Below are positions 8,987 through 17,942 of a stretch of 64,000 bases of DNA, piece by piece (the first letter of the stretch is position 1; each line of letters begins with the position of its first letter). A model generated the notes under the pieces. The model searched no databases. It was not told the DNA's origin and worked only from the letters and a program-made list of their open reading frames with translations. Both the position numbers and the translations under genes were made by a program. The stretch covers positions 1-64,000 of the forward strand of contig MKVK01000018.1 of assembly GCA_001898825.1 (NCBI GenBank), read 5' to 3'. The stretch comes from Magnetospirillum sp. 64-120. Lineage in GTDB: Bacteria > Pseudomonadota > Alphaproteobacteria > Rhodospirillales > Magnetospirillaceae.

Positions 8987-10738
8987 TCAGGCTTTTGCAG
9001 CGCCCCCACTTCCCGGCAGCGTGCGCAGGCCGGACACCACCAGATTGGCGGCGTCGTCCTGGATGCCGGCCTTGCGCAAAGCGTGGCCCAGCATGGACAG
9101 GGCCAGTTCGCGTTCGCCCATCACCGCCATGCCGACGCCTTGGCGTTCCAGATATTCCCGCTCGCTCTCGCTGTGGGTGCGGGCCACCATGTGCAGATGC
9201 GGGTTGCCGGCGCGGGCCACGTCCACCACTTGGCGCACCTGGAACCCGTCGGGAATGGCCACCACCAGCAAGCGCGCCGAAGCCAGCCCGACCGAGTCCA
9301 GCACGCCGGGCACGGCGGCGTCGCCGCAGATCACCGCGACCCCTTTCTTGCGCAGGGATTGGACGGTCTGGCGATTTTGTTCGATCACCACATAGGGGAC
9401 TTTCTCGGTGTCGAAACCATGGGCGACGGTGGCCCCGACCCGGCCATAACCGACGATGATGGCGTGGCCGGACAAGGTTTCCCGGTCCTTCAGCGTGTCC
9501 GCCGTGGTGTCGCGAGCGGCGAATTCCAAAAGCCGCCGCAGTCGTGGATGGGCCGTCATCCAGCGTTCCATCGGCCCCAAGGTCATGAACACCAAGGGAT
9601 TAAGGGCGATGGACAACAGGGCGCCAGCCAGAATGTAGCTTTGCGCCTGGGCCGGCAGCAGGCCCTCTGCCACCCCCAGTCCAGCCAGGATGAAGGAAAA
9701 CTCGCCGATCTGCGCCAGACTGGCCGACACCACCAGGGCGGTGCCCACCGGATAGCGGAACAGCAACACGATGGCGAAAGCGGCCAGCGACTTGCCGACG
9801 ATGATCACCAGCAACACCGTCAACACCGCCAAGGGGGCGTCGACCAGGATGGCGGGATCGAACAGCATGCCCACCGACACGAAGAACAATACGGCGAAGG
9901 CGTCCTTCAGCGGCAAGGAATCGGCGGTGGCTTGATGGCTGAGGTCGGATTCGCTCATCACCAGCCCGGCGAAGAAGGCCCCCAGCGCGAACGACACCCC
10001 GAACAAGGTGGCCGAGGCGTAGGCAATGCCCAGCGCCAAGGCCAGCACCGCCAGGGTGAACATCTCGCGCGAGCCCATGCGGGCGACTTGTTCCAGCACC
10101 CACGGCACCAGTTTCCGGCCCACCACCAAGACCAAAGCGATGAAAACCGCCACCTTGGCCAGGGTCACCCCCAAAGCCGGCAGGAAGGTCTCGAAAGACC
10201 CGTCGCCGCCCTTGGCCGCCTGGGCCAGGGCCGGCAACAGCACCAAGGCCACCACCATGGCCAGATCCTCGACGATCAGCCAGCCAACGGCGATACGGCC
10301 GTTCAGGGTCTGCACCCAGCCGCGTTCCTCGAGCGCCCGCAACAGCACCACGGTGCTGGCCACCGACATGGCCAGGCCGAACACCAGACCGGCGGGCAGG
10401 CTCCATCCCCAGAAATGGGCCAGGGCGGCACCGATAGCGGTGGCGACACCGATCTGCGCCACCGCGCCGGGCAACGCGATCCAGCGCACCGACCACAGAT
10501 CCTTGACCGAGAAATGCAAGCCCACCCCGAACATCAGCAGGATCACGCCGATTTCCGCCAGTTCCTGCGCCAACCCGCTATTGGCCACGTAACCCGGAGT
10601 GAACGGCCCCACGGCGATGCCGGCCAGCAGATAACCGACGATAGGAGAAAGCCGCAGCATCGAAGCGATCCAGCCGCCACCAAAAGCGAACAGCAGACTC
10701 ATGGCGATGGTCGCGATCAACGATGCCTGGGAATGCAT
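8987..10738 (-). CDS. CPA2-family cation:proton antiporter with TrkA-N domain (KefB/YbaL type)
   Basis: 583 residues. About twelve hydrophobic segments fill residues 1-390 (for example LSPIVGYLLAGIAVGPFTPG and ASTVVLLRALEERG), the sodium/proton exchanger fold. The C-terminal Rossmann domain starts HAIIVGYGRVGATVAHGF (about 415-432), a TrkA-N nucleotide-binding motif. It likely exports K+ or Na+ in exchange for protons, gated by NAD(H) or thiol ligands. ATG 10738 has AAGGAG at ideal spacing. It is read towards nifA and divergent from nifB, with no NifA site facing it, so it is probably not part of the nif regulon. Confidence 0.85.
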   Translation of the reverse strand: MHSQASLIATIAMSLLFAFGGGWIASMLRLSPIVGYLLAGIAVGPFTPGYVANSGLAQELAEIGVILLMFGVGLHFSVKDLWSVRWIALPGAVAQIGVATAIGAALAHFWGWSLPAGLVFGLAMSVASTVVLLRALEERGWVQTLNGRIAVGWLIVEDLAMVVALVLLPALAQAAKGGDGSFETFLPALGVTLAKVAVFIALVLVVGRKLVPWVLEQVARMGSREMFTLAVLALALGIAYASATLFGVSFALGAFFAGLVMSESDLSHQATADSLPLKDAFAVLFFVSVGMLFDPAILVDAPLAVLTVLLVIIVGKSLAAFAIVLLFRYPVGTALVVSASLAQIGEFSFILAGLGVAEGLLPAQAQSYILAGALLSIALNPLVFMTLGPMERWMTAHPRLRRLLEFAARDTTADTLKDRETLSGHAIIVGYGRVGATVAHGFDTEKVPYVVIEQNRQTVQSLRKKGVAVICGDAAVPGVLDSVGLASARLLVVAIPDGFQVRQVVDVARAGNPHLHMVARTHSESEREYLERQGVGMAVMGERELALSMLGHALRKAGIQDDAANLVVSGLRTLPGSGGAAKA

Positions 10739-10847
10739 GGAACTCCTTGTTTTTCTTGATGGGTGCGGTTTGTTCCATAGGTATGGAACACCCGGTTTTC
10801 CATGAAAATCGTGAAAAAAATCGTTTCTGTCGCATCTCTGACGCCCC

Positions 10848-10863
10848 TGTCGGGGATGCGACA
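10848..10863 (+). promoter_or_regulatory. NifA upstream activator site of nifB
   Basis: TGT-CGGGGATGCG-ACA, an exact TGT-N10-ACA match 45 bp upstream of the nifB -24 element. A near-match, TGT-CGCATCTCTG-ACG, lies 20 bp further upstream at 10828-10843 and could be a weaker second site. Confidence 0.8.
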
Positions 10864-10908
10864 ACCGACAAAAACGTCAAAACCCCTTAATTTCCGCCAT
10901 TCTGAAAT

Positions 10909-10924
10909 TGGCATCCCTGTTGCA
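10909..10924 (+). promoter_or_regulatory. Sigma-54 promoter of nifB
   Basis: TGGCATCCCTGTTGCA, GG-N10-GC spacing exact, 36 bp upstream of the GTG start of nifB. Confidence 0.9.
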
Positions 10925-10960
10925 ACACCCTTGGCAGAGACCCTGAATTGGAGGCTGCCG

Positions 10961-12433
10961 GTGTCCAACATCGTTTCCTTGCAAAGCATCACCAAGCGTG
11001 GTGAAGCCCAGCCCCAAGCCAGCGGCTGTTCCACCAAGTCGTCGTGCGGCACCAGCGCCGGCCAAGGCGACATGCCCGACCATGTGTGGGACAAGATCAA
11101 GGACCATCCCTGCTATTCCGAAGAAGCCCACCACTATTTCGCCCGCATGCATGTGGCGGTGGCTCCGGCTTGCAACATCCAATGCAATTACTGCAATCGC
11201 AAATATGATTGCTCGAACGAATCCCGCCCCGGCGTCACCAGCGAACGCATGACCCCGGAACAGGCGGCGTTGAAGGTGGTCGCGGTGGCCAACAAGGTGC
11301 CGCAGATGTCGGTGCTGGGCATCGCCGGTCCCGGCGATTCCATGTTCGACTGGCGCAAGACCTTCGAGACCTTTTCCCAGGTGGAAAAGCGTCTGCCCGA
11401 CCTGAAGTTCTGCATTTCCACCAACGGCCTGGCCCTGCCCGACCACATCGACCGGCTGGCCGACCACAACATCGACCACGTGACCATCACCATCAACATG
11501 GTCGATCCGGAAATCGGCACGCTGATCTATCCGTGGATCTATTACAACGGCAAGCGTTACACCGGCCTGGAAGCCAGCAAGATCCTGCACGAGCGCCAGA
11601 TGGAAAGCCTGGAGCGTCTGAAGGAAAAGGACATCCTGGTCAAGGTGAACTCGGTGATGATCCCCGGCGTCAACGACCAGCACCTGCTGGAGGTCAACGC
11701 CGCCATCAAGCAGCGCGGCGCCTTCCTGCACAACGTCATGCCGCTGATTTCCGACCCGGCCCACGGCACCTATTACGGCTTGAACGGCCAACGCGGCCCG
11801 TCGGCCGCCGAGTTGAAGGAATTGCAGGACAAGCTGGCCGGCGGCGCCAACCTGATGCGCCATTGCCGCCAGTGCCGCGCCGACGCGGTCGGCATGCTGG
11901 GCGAAGACCTGTCGCAGGACTTCACCATGGACAAGATCGACGCCGACGTCGTCTATGACCCGGAAGCCCGCCGCCTGTACCGCGAAGTCGTCGAACGCGA
12001 ACGCGCCGACCGCAACGCCGCCGTCGCCGTCGCCGAAGACACCCTGTCGCACACCGCCGCGCCGGCCCGTCTGGTGGCCGTCGCCACCAAGGGCGGCGGG
12101 CGCGTCAACCAGCATTTCGGCCATGCCCAGGAATTCCAGGTCTACGAAGTGGACCATGACGGCGTGCGCTTCGTCGGCCATCGCAAGGTGGACAATTACT
12201 GCCAGGGTGGCTGGGGCGACGACGACGTGTTGGAAGACAACCTGATCCCGACCCTGGAAGGCGTCGAAGCGGTCTTCGTGTCGAAGATCGGGTCGTGCCC
12301 CAAGAAGGATCTGGCCGCCGCCGGCATCACCGCCATCGACGCCTATCCCTTCGAGTACATCGAAACCGCCATCGCCCGCTGGTACGCCGACATCAACGGC
12401 ACCGCCGACGTGACGATGGGTTCCATCGCTTAA
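10961..12433 (+). CDS. nifB: FeMo-cofactor biosynthesis radical SAM protein NifB
   Basis: 490 residues. The radical SAM cluster motif CNIQCNYC lies at 71-78; the C-terminal part (from about residue 365, [24 protein letters not shown]) is a NifX-like cofactor-binding domain. NifB fuses two [4Fe-4S] clusters with carbide insertion from SAM to make NifB-co, the precursor delivered to NifEN. The start is GTG 10961 behind TTGGAGG and downstream of the mapped -12 element; the longer in-frame ATG at 10802 would lie upstream of the promoter. It heads nifB-fdxN-nifZ-nifT. Confidence 0.96.
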   Translation: MSNIVSLQSITKRGEAQPQASGCSTKSSCGTSAGQGDMPDHVWDKIKDHPCYSEEAHHYFARMHVAVAPACNIQCNYCNRKYDCSNESRPGVTSERMTPEQAALKVVAVANKVPQMSVLGIAGPGDSMFDWRKTFETFSQVEKRLPDLKFCISTNGLALPDHIDRLADHNIDHVTITINMVDPEIGTLIYPWIYYNGKRYTGLEASKILHERQMESLERLKEKDILVKVNSVMIPGVNDQHLLEVNAAIKQRGAFLHNVMPLISDPAHGTYYGLNGQRGPSAAELKELQDKLAGGANLMRHCRQCRADAVGMLGEDLSQDFTMDKIDADVVYDPEARRLYREVVERERADRNAAVAVAEDTLSHTAAPARLVAVATKGGGRVNQHFGHAQEFQVYEVDHDGVRFVGHRKVDNYCQGGWGDDDVLEDNLIPTLEGVEAVFVSKIGSCPKKDLAAAGITAIDAYPFEYIETAIARWYADINGTADVTMGSIA

Positions 12434-12462
12434 ATTTTTTACCCCAAACCAGGAGAACCGCC

Positions 12463-12651
12463 ATGGCTCTGAAGATCACTACCTCCACCTGCTCGGCTTG
12501 CGGCGCTTGCGAATTCGAATGCCCGAACGCCGCCATCGCCATGAAGGGCGAGACCTACGTCATCAAGGCGTCGGCCTGCACCGAATGCGACGGCGACGAT
12601 CCGAAGTGCATCGCCGTCTGCCCGGTCGAAAACTGCATCGTCAAGGCGTAA
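12463..12651 (+). CDS. fdxN: 2[4Fe-4S] ferredoxin FdxN
   Basis: 62 residues. Two cluster motifs are visible: [13 protein letters not shown] and [20 protein letters not shown], the second with the short insertion seen in nif-linked bacterial ferredoxins. Start ATG follows AGGAGA, 29 bp after nifB. FdxN-type ferredoxins donate electrons to NifB's SAM cluster and, in some species, to nitrogenase reductase. Confidence 0.9.
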   Translation: MALKITTSTCSACGACEFECPNAAIAMKGETYVIKASACTECDGDDPKCIAVCPVENCIVKA

Positions 12652-12666
12652 TCAGCGAGGCCCCCA

Positions 12667-12936
12667 ATGGTCGAAGCCGAAGCCAGCGAACTGTACAGCC
12701 CACCGGCCTACGAGCCGGGGGAAAAGGTTCAGGCCACCAAGGAAGTCCGTAACGACGGCACCTATCCCGGCCACGCCATGGGGGCGTTCCTGATCCACCG
12801 GGGCGACGTGGGCTATGTGAAGTCGGTAGGGACCTTCCTGAACCGCTTCTATGTCTACGCCATCGACTTCGTGGATCGCGGCATGCTGGTCGGCATGCGC
12901 ACGCACGAAATCGAAAGCATGGAGAAGCCGCAATGA
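12667..12936 (+). CDS. nifZ: NifZ
   Basis: 89 residues. The core GEKVQATKEVRNDGTYPG then GDVGYVKSVGTFLNRFYVYAIDF is the NifZ family signature. NifZ helps convert precursor cluster pairs into the second P-cluster of MoFe protein. Its last codons overlap the nifT start by 4 bp (ATGA), so translation of the two is probably coupled. Confidence 0.9.
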   Translation: MVEAEASELYSPPAYEPGEKVQATKEVRNDGTYPGHAMGAFLIHRGDVGYVKSVGTFLNRFYVYAIDFVDRGMLVGMRTHEIESMEKPQ

Positions 12937-13148
12937 AGGTGACCCTGCGTAAGGTCGACGACTATTACGAAATCTATGTCCCCAAGAAGGACCTGGAAGA
13001 AAAAGTCGTCGAAACGGAAAAGCCCGGCATTTGGGGCGGCGTGATCAAGATCGGCAACGGCTGGTCGTTCCAGATGCCCGACATGCCGGCGGACACGCCG
13101 CTGCCCATCACCGTCGACGCCCGCAAACTCGCCGACGACGAGGATTGA
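12933..13148 (+). CDS. nifT: NifT/FixU
   Basis: 71 residues, matching the small NifT family (MKVTLRKV, YEIYVPKKDLEE, WGGVIKIGNGW). The biochemical role is unknown and mutants usually fix nitrogen. It overlaps nifZ by 4 bp and ends 4 bp before the SIR2-like gene. Confidence 0.88.
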   Translation: MKVTLRKVDDYYEIYVPKKDLEEKVVETEKPGIWGGVIKIGNGWSFQMPDMPADTPLPITVDARKLADDED

Positions 13149-13152
13149 GCCC

Positions 13153-14019
13153 ATGAACGTTCCCGCTACCCCCACTGAAATCGTCACCGATCTGGGTCAT
13201 CGGATCGTGGCCGGCCAATTGGTGCCCTTCCTGGGTCCCGAAGTGCTGACCCTGACCCCCGAACCCTGGCCGGTGCCGACGGGGGCGCGGGAACTTTCCG
13301 CCCGGTTGTGCAAGCGGGTGGCCGTTCCCGGCCGCATCCGCAACAACATGTGGCACACGGCGCAATATATCGAGACCTTCCGTCACCGGGTGACGCTGGA
13401 CAAGCTGATGCTGGAAATCTTCAAGCCCGTCCCCCAGCCCAGCGCGTTGCATCGCTGGCTGGCCGGCCGCACCCAGCTGCCTTTGATCATCGACACCTGG
13501 TATGACGGCACCATGGCCCAGGCCCTGGCCGAGACCCGTTCCGACTGGGCGCTTTTCCAAGGCACGTCCAAGGCCCGGCGCACCGGCGACGCGCCGTGGT
13601 TCCGGTCCTATGCCCCCGACGGCACCGAGCTTTCCACCGAGGACGGCGCCAAGGCTTCGACCGTGCTGTACAAGCCACACGGCGCGGCGCAGCCGGCGGG
13701 CGACGTGCTGGCGTCCGACGCCGACTACGTCGAGGTGCTGACCGACATCGACATCCAGACGCCGATCCCCGAGACGGTCAAGCAGCGCCGCGCCGAAATG
13801 GGCTTCGTGTTCATCGGCTGCCGGTTCTACGACCAGATTCTTCGGACCTTCGCCCGCTGCCTGACCAAGCATGCCAAGGGACCGCGCTACGCCATCGTCC
13901 CCATGGACGACCTGACCCCCAACGAGAAGAAGTTCATGGAGATCGAAAACATCACGCCGATTTCCATGCCCTTGGCCCAGGCGGCCGAGGTGCTGGTGGC
14001 GACAGCCCCGGTTCTGTGA
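13153..14019 (+). CDS. SIR2-like domain protein in the nif operon
   Basis: 288 residues. Features of the SIR2-like Rossmann fold are QLVPFLGPEVL (22-32), YKPHG (173-177) and FIGCRFYD (220-227). In the first, FLGPE replaces the GAG loop used for NAD binding in sirtuins, so catalysis is doubtful. The gene follows nifT by 4 bp and precedes FeSII, so it belongs to the nifB operon. Proteins like this are, to my knowledge, seen in nif clusters of related alphaproteobacteria, but I know of no assigned function. Sensing or hydrolysing NAD or ADP-ribose is an inference. Confidence 0.75.
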   Translation: MNVPATPTEIVTDLGHRIVAGQLVPFLGPEVLTLTPEPWPVPTGARELSARLCKRVAVPGRIRNNMWHTAQYIETFRHRVTLDKLMLEIFKPVPQPSALHRWLAGRTQLPLIIDTWYDGTMAQALAETRSDWALFQGTSKARRTGDAPWFRSYAPDGTELSTEDGAKASTVLYKPHGAAQPAGDVLASDADYVEVLTDIDIQTPIPETVKQRRAEMGFVFIGCRFYDQILRTFARCLTKHAKGPRYAIVPMDDLTPNEKKFMEIENITPISMPLAQAAEVLVATAPVL

Positions 14020-14053
14020 CCCTTCCGACAAATCCCCAAGGAGCAATTCCAAG

Positions 14054-14437
14054 ATGGCCAACGTAACCTTCAGCGGTCCGACGCTTGACAAGAACATCAC
14101 CGTTTACGCCGTCGCCGGCGACAACGGCACCCTTTTGGCCGTGGCCAAGGCCAACAACATCGCTATTCCCTTCCAGTGCCAGGACGGCGAATGCGGGTCG
14201 TGCCTGATCAAGGTGACCCATCTGGGCCAGAACGCCCCCAAGGCGATCCACCTGACCGACAAGGAAAAGTTGACCCTGTCGGTGAACGGCAAGCTGACCA
14301 AGGACCTGTTGGCCAAGACCGAAGTGGAAGACATGCCCCCGCCCTATCGTCTGGCGTGCCAGTACATCGTGCGGGACGAAGACATCCTGGTTGAGTTCTC
14401 CGGCGAAGCCGGGGTCGAGATCGATCTGCGGCGTTGA
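14054..14437 (+). CDS. FeSII (Shethna)-type [2Fe-2S] protein
   Basis: 127 residues. Cluster cysteines are C42, C47, C50 (IPFQCQDGECGSC) and C102 (YRLACQ). The pattern continues with LTDKEK, an MPPPYRLACQ block and DILVEFSGEAG, the layout I recall for Azotobacter FeSII rather than plant-type photosynthetic ferredoxin. FeSII forms a reversible complex with both nitrogenase components on oxidation and shields them from oxygen. It ends the nifB operon just before a strong terminator. A generic electron carrier role cannot be excluded. Confidence 0.82.
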   Translation: MANVTFSGPTLDKNITVYAVAGDNGTLLAVAKANNIAIPFQCQDGECGSCLIKVTHLGQNAPKAIHLTDKEKLTLSVNGKLTKDLLAKTEVEDMPPPYRLACQYIVRDEDILVEFSGEAGVEIDLRR

Positions 14438-14463
14438 TGGCGGAAGCACGCGGATCGATATCG

Positions 14464-14493
14464 GGGGGCGCTCTTCGGGGCGCCCCCTTTTTT
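14464..14493 (+). terminator. Rho-independent terminator after the nifB operon
   Basis: Stem GGGGGCGC/GCGCCCCC (14464-14471 and 14480-14487) followed by six T (14488-14493). The T-tract runs straight into the ribosome site of the next gene, so read-through could supply that gene. Confidence 0.9.
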
Positions 14494-14510
14494 ATGAAAG
14501 GAGCACAGCC

Positions 14511-14930
14511 ATGGCCCAGGTGATCTTTTACGAAAAGCCCGGATGCGGCGGCAACACCCGACAAAAAAAGGCTTTGTCGGATTCAGGACATCAACTGGAC
14601 GTGCGCGACCTGTTGTCCACACCGTGGAGCGGCGCCCAGTTGCTGGCCTTCCTGGGCCGCCTGCCGGTGGCCGAATGGTTCAACCGCGCCGCCCCCCAGG
14701 TGAAGTCCGGCGACATCGTCCCCGAATCCTTAAGCGCCACCAAGGCGTTGGAGCTGTTGCTGGAAAACCATCTGCTGATCCGCCGCCCGCTGATGCAGGT
14801 GGGCGAAGACCGCATGGTCGGCTGGGATGAGGCCAAGGTCGCCGCCTGGATCGGCCTGGAAGGCGCCGGCATCGGTGAAGGATGCCCCAAGCACGACCAT
14901 GCCCCACGCTGCGAACCGCCGGCGGCGTAA
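14511..14930 (+). CDS. ArsC-like nitrogenase-associated protein
   Basis: 139 residues with a thioredoxin-fold ArsC/Spx-type domain: VIFYEKPGCGGNTRQKKAL at the N-terminus and RRPLMQVGEDRMVGWDEAKV near 84-103. The usual ArsC CxxxxxR active site is partly kept (C12 with R17). It belongs to the nitrogenase-associated subfamily found in nif clusters and sometimes called NifO; that name is uncertain here. It may have a redox or molybdenum-related role. The start follows AAGGAG, and the gene converges on draG. Confidence 0.8.
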   Translation: MAQVIFYEKPGCGGNTRQKKALSDSGHQLDVRDLLSTPWSGAQLLAFLGRLPVAEWFNRAAPQVKSGDIVPESLSATKALELLLENHLLIRRPLMQVGEDRMVGWDEAKVAAWIGLEGAGIGEGCPKHDHAPRCEPPAA

Positions 14931-14947
14931 GCCGCCAAACGGCGGCG

Positions 14948-15829
14948 TTACGCTCCGATCTCCAGCAATTTCGGCACCTGGGCGCGGATCTCGTCGGCCA
15001 CGCCTTTGTCCAGCTTGTTCAACCAGGCCCGTGGAATGGCGGTGACGCCATAGGTGGCGCCGGCCAACATGCCGACCATGGCCCCGGTGGTGTCGGCGTC
15101 GCCGCCCTGGTTCACCGTCTGGATCAGACAATCCTGGAACGAATCGGTTTTGAAATAGAAGTGCAGAACCGTCTGCATGGTGTCGATGACATAGGCGGTG
15201 CTTTGCCCCTTGAACACCTCGAACTTGAAGCTTTTGTGGGCTTCCACCAATTGGGTGGCGATGGCCCGCGCCCCCTTCATGCCGTCACCCTTCAAAAGGG
15301 CCTGGACCATGCGCACCATGGCCAGGGACGCGGCATCCGACAAAGGATGATTGTGGGTAATGTGACACTGGGCCAAGGTCCAGGGCTCCAGCCGGTCCGG
15401 CTGGTTCATGGTGGCCAGGGCCAGGGGCAGCACCCGCATGGCGGCGCCGTTGCCGGCGTCGCCGTCGCAGAACGGACCGTCCACGGTGCCGTGCAACATG
15501 TAACGCCGGATACCGCGGCGGCAGGTGTTGCCGATGTCCACCGGGCCCAGCTTCAGCCAGGCGGCGAATTCCTCGCAGGTGTCCACCGCGTCGAAGCGAC
15601 CCATGCGGATCAACGACCGCCCCAGGGCCAGCGACATTTCAGTGTCGTCGGTGACTTGGCCGGGGGGCAGATGCAACCAGCCGCCGCCCACCATCTTGCG
15701 ATGCACGCCGTATTGGCTTTGGATCTCGCCCTTGGTCAGGAATTCCACCGTGGCGCCCAAAGCGTCGCCGACCGCCAATCCCAAATAAGCCCCCAAGGCT
15801 CGTTCAAGCATAGGGATCTGTTGTTCCAT
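14948..15829 (-). CDS. draG: ADP-ribosyl-[dinitrogen reductase] glycohydrolase DraG
   Basis: 293 residues. Metal-ligand motifs TDDTEMSLA (about 61-69) and GGDADTTGAMVG (about 241-252) are those of the ADP-ribosylglycohydrolase fold with a binuclear Mn site. DraG removes ADP-ribose from the arginine of NifH and so restores nitrogenase after switch-off. It lies 14 bp after draT. The start at 15829 was chosen to match the family N-terminus (LERALGAYLGLAVGDALG). Confidence 0.95.
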   Translation of the reverse strand: MEQQIPMLERALGAYLGLAVGDALGATVEFLTKGEIQSQYGVHRKMVGGGWLHLPPGQVTDDTEMSLALGRSLIRMGRFDAVDTCEEFAAWLKLGPVDIGNTCRRGIRRYMLHGTVDGPFCDGDAGNGAAMRVLPLALATMNQPDRLEPWTLAQCHITHNHPLSDAASLAMVRMVQALLKGDGMKGARAIATQLVEAHKSFKFEVFKGQSTAYVIDTMQTVLHFYFKTDSFQDCLIQTVNQGGDADTTGAMVGMLAGATYGVTAIPRAWLNKLDKGVADEIRAQVPKLLEIGA

Positions 15830-15843
15830 CGAACCCGTCTTTC

Positions 15844-16656
15844 CTAAAGGTAGCTGGCGTCCACCAGATACTCGCCCCCAATGACCAGATACTCGCCTTC
15901 GCCCTTCAGCGGGTGAACGGGCAAAAGCGAGTTGAAAAAGACAACCTTCACCACCGGCACCTGGGCGGTGACGATGATGTCGCCGAAACACCCGGCAACG
16001 TCGCGATCGTTGGAAAACGACGCCAGATTGTTGATGCGCATGATCACGCGACGCCGGTCCAGACGTTCGACGATCTGATGTTCGTCGAAGGAATTGGTGC
16101 CGCGATAAAGGGTGATGTGCCGGCGCTCGGGCGCCACATGTTTGGCCAAAGCCCATTGGCAGAATTCGTACACCATGTCCAACTGGGTGTGGATGGCGTT
16201 GTTGTGGAAGCGTGACGACATCTTTTCTTCCACATAAGCGGTCCACACCGGGCCGGATATGCGGTCGATGACGTCCTTGTGATAGGTGGGGAACAGGCCG
16301 AAGCGGCTTTGCACCCAGCCTTTCAACACCGCCCCTTCCGGGCCGTTGCTGTCGTAGCCCCAGCCCTTCAGCAGGCGCAGGAACGACGACCGGTAGCGCC
16401 GCACCCTTCCCGCCCCTTCCATCTGGTCGGGGTCGGCCCCGAACATGGCGCTCATATAAGCGTGAAAGGCGATGCCGGCGTCGCCCAGGTCCGGGGCCTG
16501 CAAAAGCATCTCGAACAGGCTTTTGTTCATTTCCCGTGCACCGGAAATGTGCAGGTCCTGGGGATAGTCGTTGAATTCACGACTTCCCAGCAGGTCGGTG
16601 GGCAGCCCCACCAGATTGGTGGACTGGCCGAAACTGCGCTTTGGCTTCGCTGTCAC
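15844..16656 (-). CDS. draT: NAD+-dinitrogen-reductase ADP-ribosyltransferase DraT
   Basis: 270 residues, the usual DraT size. Conserved blocks include FSNDRDVAGCFGD near the C-terminus and the RHITLYRGTNSFDEH region, typical of this transferase family. DraT moves ADP-ribose from NAD+ to the NifH arginine when ammonium is added or energy falls. The best start is GTG 16656 with GGGAGAG 7 bases before it; an in-frame TTG at 16695 has no ribosome site. draTG is divergent from nifH, as in Rhodospirillum and Azospirillum. Confidence 0.94.
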   Translation of the reverse strand: MTAKPKRSFGQSTNLVGLPTDLLGSREFNDYPQDLHISGAREMNKSLFEMLLQAPDLGDAGIAFHAYMSAMFGADPDQMEGAGRVRRYRSSFLRLLKGWGYDSNGPEGAVLKGWVQSRFGLFPTYHKDVIDRISGPVWTAYVEEKMSSRFHNNAIHTQLDMVYEFCQWALAKHVAPERRHITLYRGTNSFDEHQIVERLDRRRVIMRINNLASFSNDRDVAGCFGDIIVTAQVPVVKVVFFNSLLPVHPLKGEGEYLVIGGEYLVDASYL

Positions 16657-16764
16657 GCCGTCACTCTCCCATCCATGCCCCCGTGGAACATGCAATTTTT
16701 GTGCCCCGCAGCAAAGAGGGAAACGTCATCCACCTCGGAAATAACCACAAAAAATGTGAGGCAA

Positions 16765-16780
16765 TGTGTGGCTTGCGACA
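16765..16780 (+). promoter_or_regulatory. NifA upstream activator site 1 of nifH
   Basis: TGT-GTGGCTTGCG-ACA, exact TGT-N10-ACA, 90 bp upstream of the -24 element. It is one of two sites 19 bp apart, so two NifA dimers would sit on nearly the same DNA face. Confidence 0.82.
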
Positions 16781-16783
16781 GCG

Positions 16784-16799
16784 TGTAGGCTTCCCGACA
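16784..16799 (+). promoter_or_regulatory. NifA upstream activator site 2 of nifH
   Basis: TGT-AGGCTTCCCG-ACA, exact TGT-N10-ACA, starting 4 bases after site 1. Confidence 0.82.
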
Positions 16800-16824
16800 G
16801 CCCCCACAACCGCCCTACAAGCCA

Positions 16825-16837
16825 TATCAATTAATTG
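16825..16837. promoter_or_regulatory. IHF binding site in the nifH promoter
   Basis: TATCAATTAATTG matches WATCAANNNNTTR fully. The palindrome ATCAATTAATTGAT gives a second full match on the opposite strand (16829-16841), so IHF could bind in either direction and serve both nifH and draT. Confidence 0.78.
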
Positions 16838-16869
16838 ATTTCATTTGTTTTTTCGCCTTTTCGAAAAGT

Positions 16870-16885
16870 TGGCACGCCCATTGCC
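16870..16885 (+). promoter_or_regulatory. Sigma-54 promoter of nifHDK
   Basis: TGGCACGCCCATTGCC, GG-N10-GC spacing exact, 76 bp upstream of nifH and downstream of two NifA sites and an IHF site. Confidence 0.92.
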
Positions 16886-16940
16886 TCTATGGGATCAGAG
16901 GCGGCGACCGATGTCCCCGCCGACCTATTCGGAAGGCTAG

Positions 16941-17849
<909 letters not shown>

Positions 17850-17881
17850 TCGCCCGCGTCTGACGAAGCGTAATCGTGTTG

Positions 17882-17910
17882 CCCCCCGCCGCTCGTATGG
17901 CGGCGGCGGG
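17882..17910 (+). terminator. Stem-loop between nifH and nifD
   Basis: Perfect 10-bp stem CCCCCCGCCG/CGGCGGGGGG with a 9-base loop and no following T-tract. It is probably an mRNA-stabilising or attenuating hairpin that raises nifH over nifDK, rather than a true terminator. Confidence 0.65.
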
Positions 17911-17942
17911 GGGATGCGAAACCCGGATTAAGGAGATGGGGC

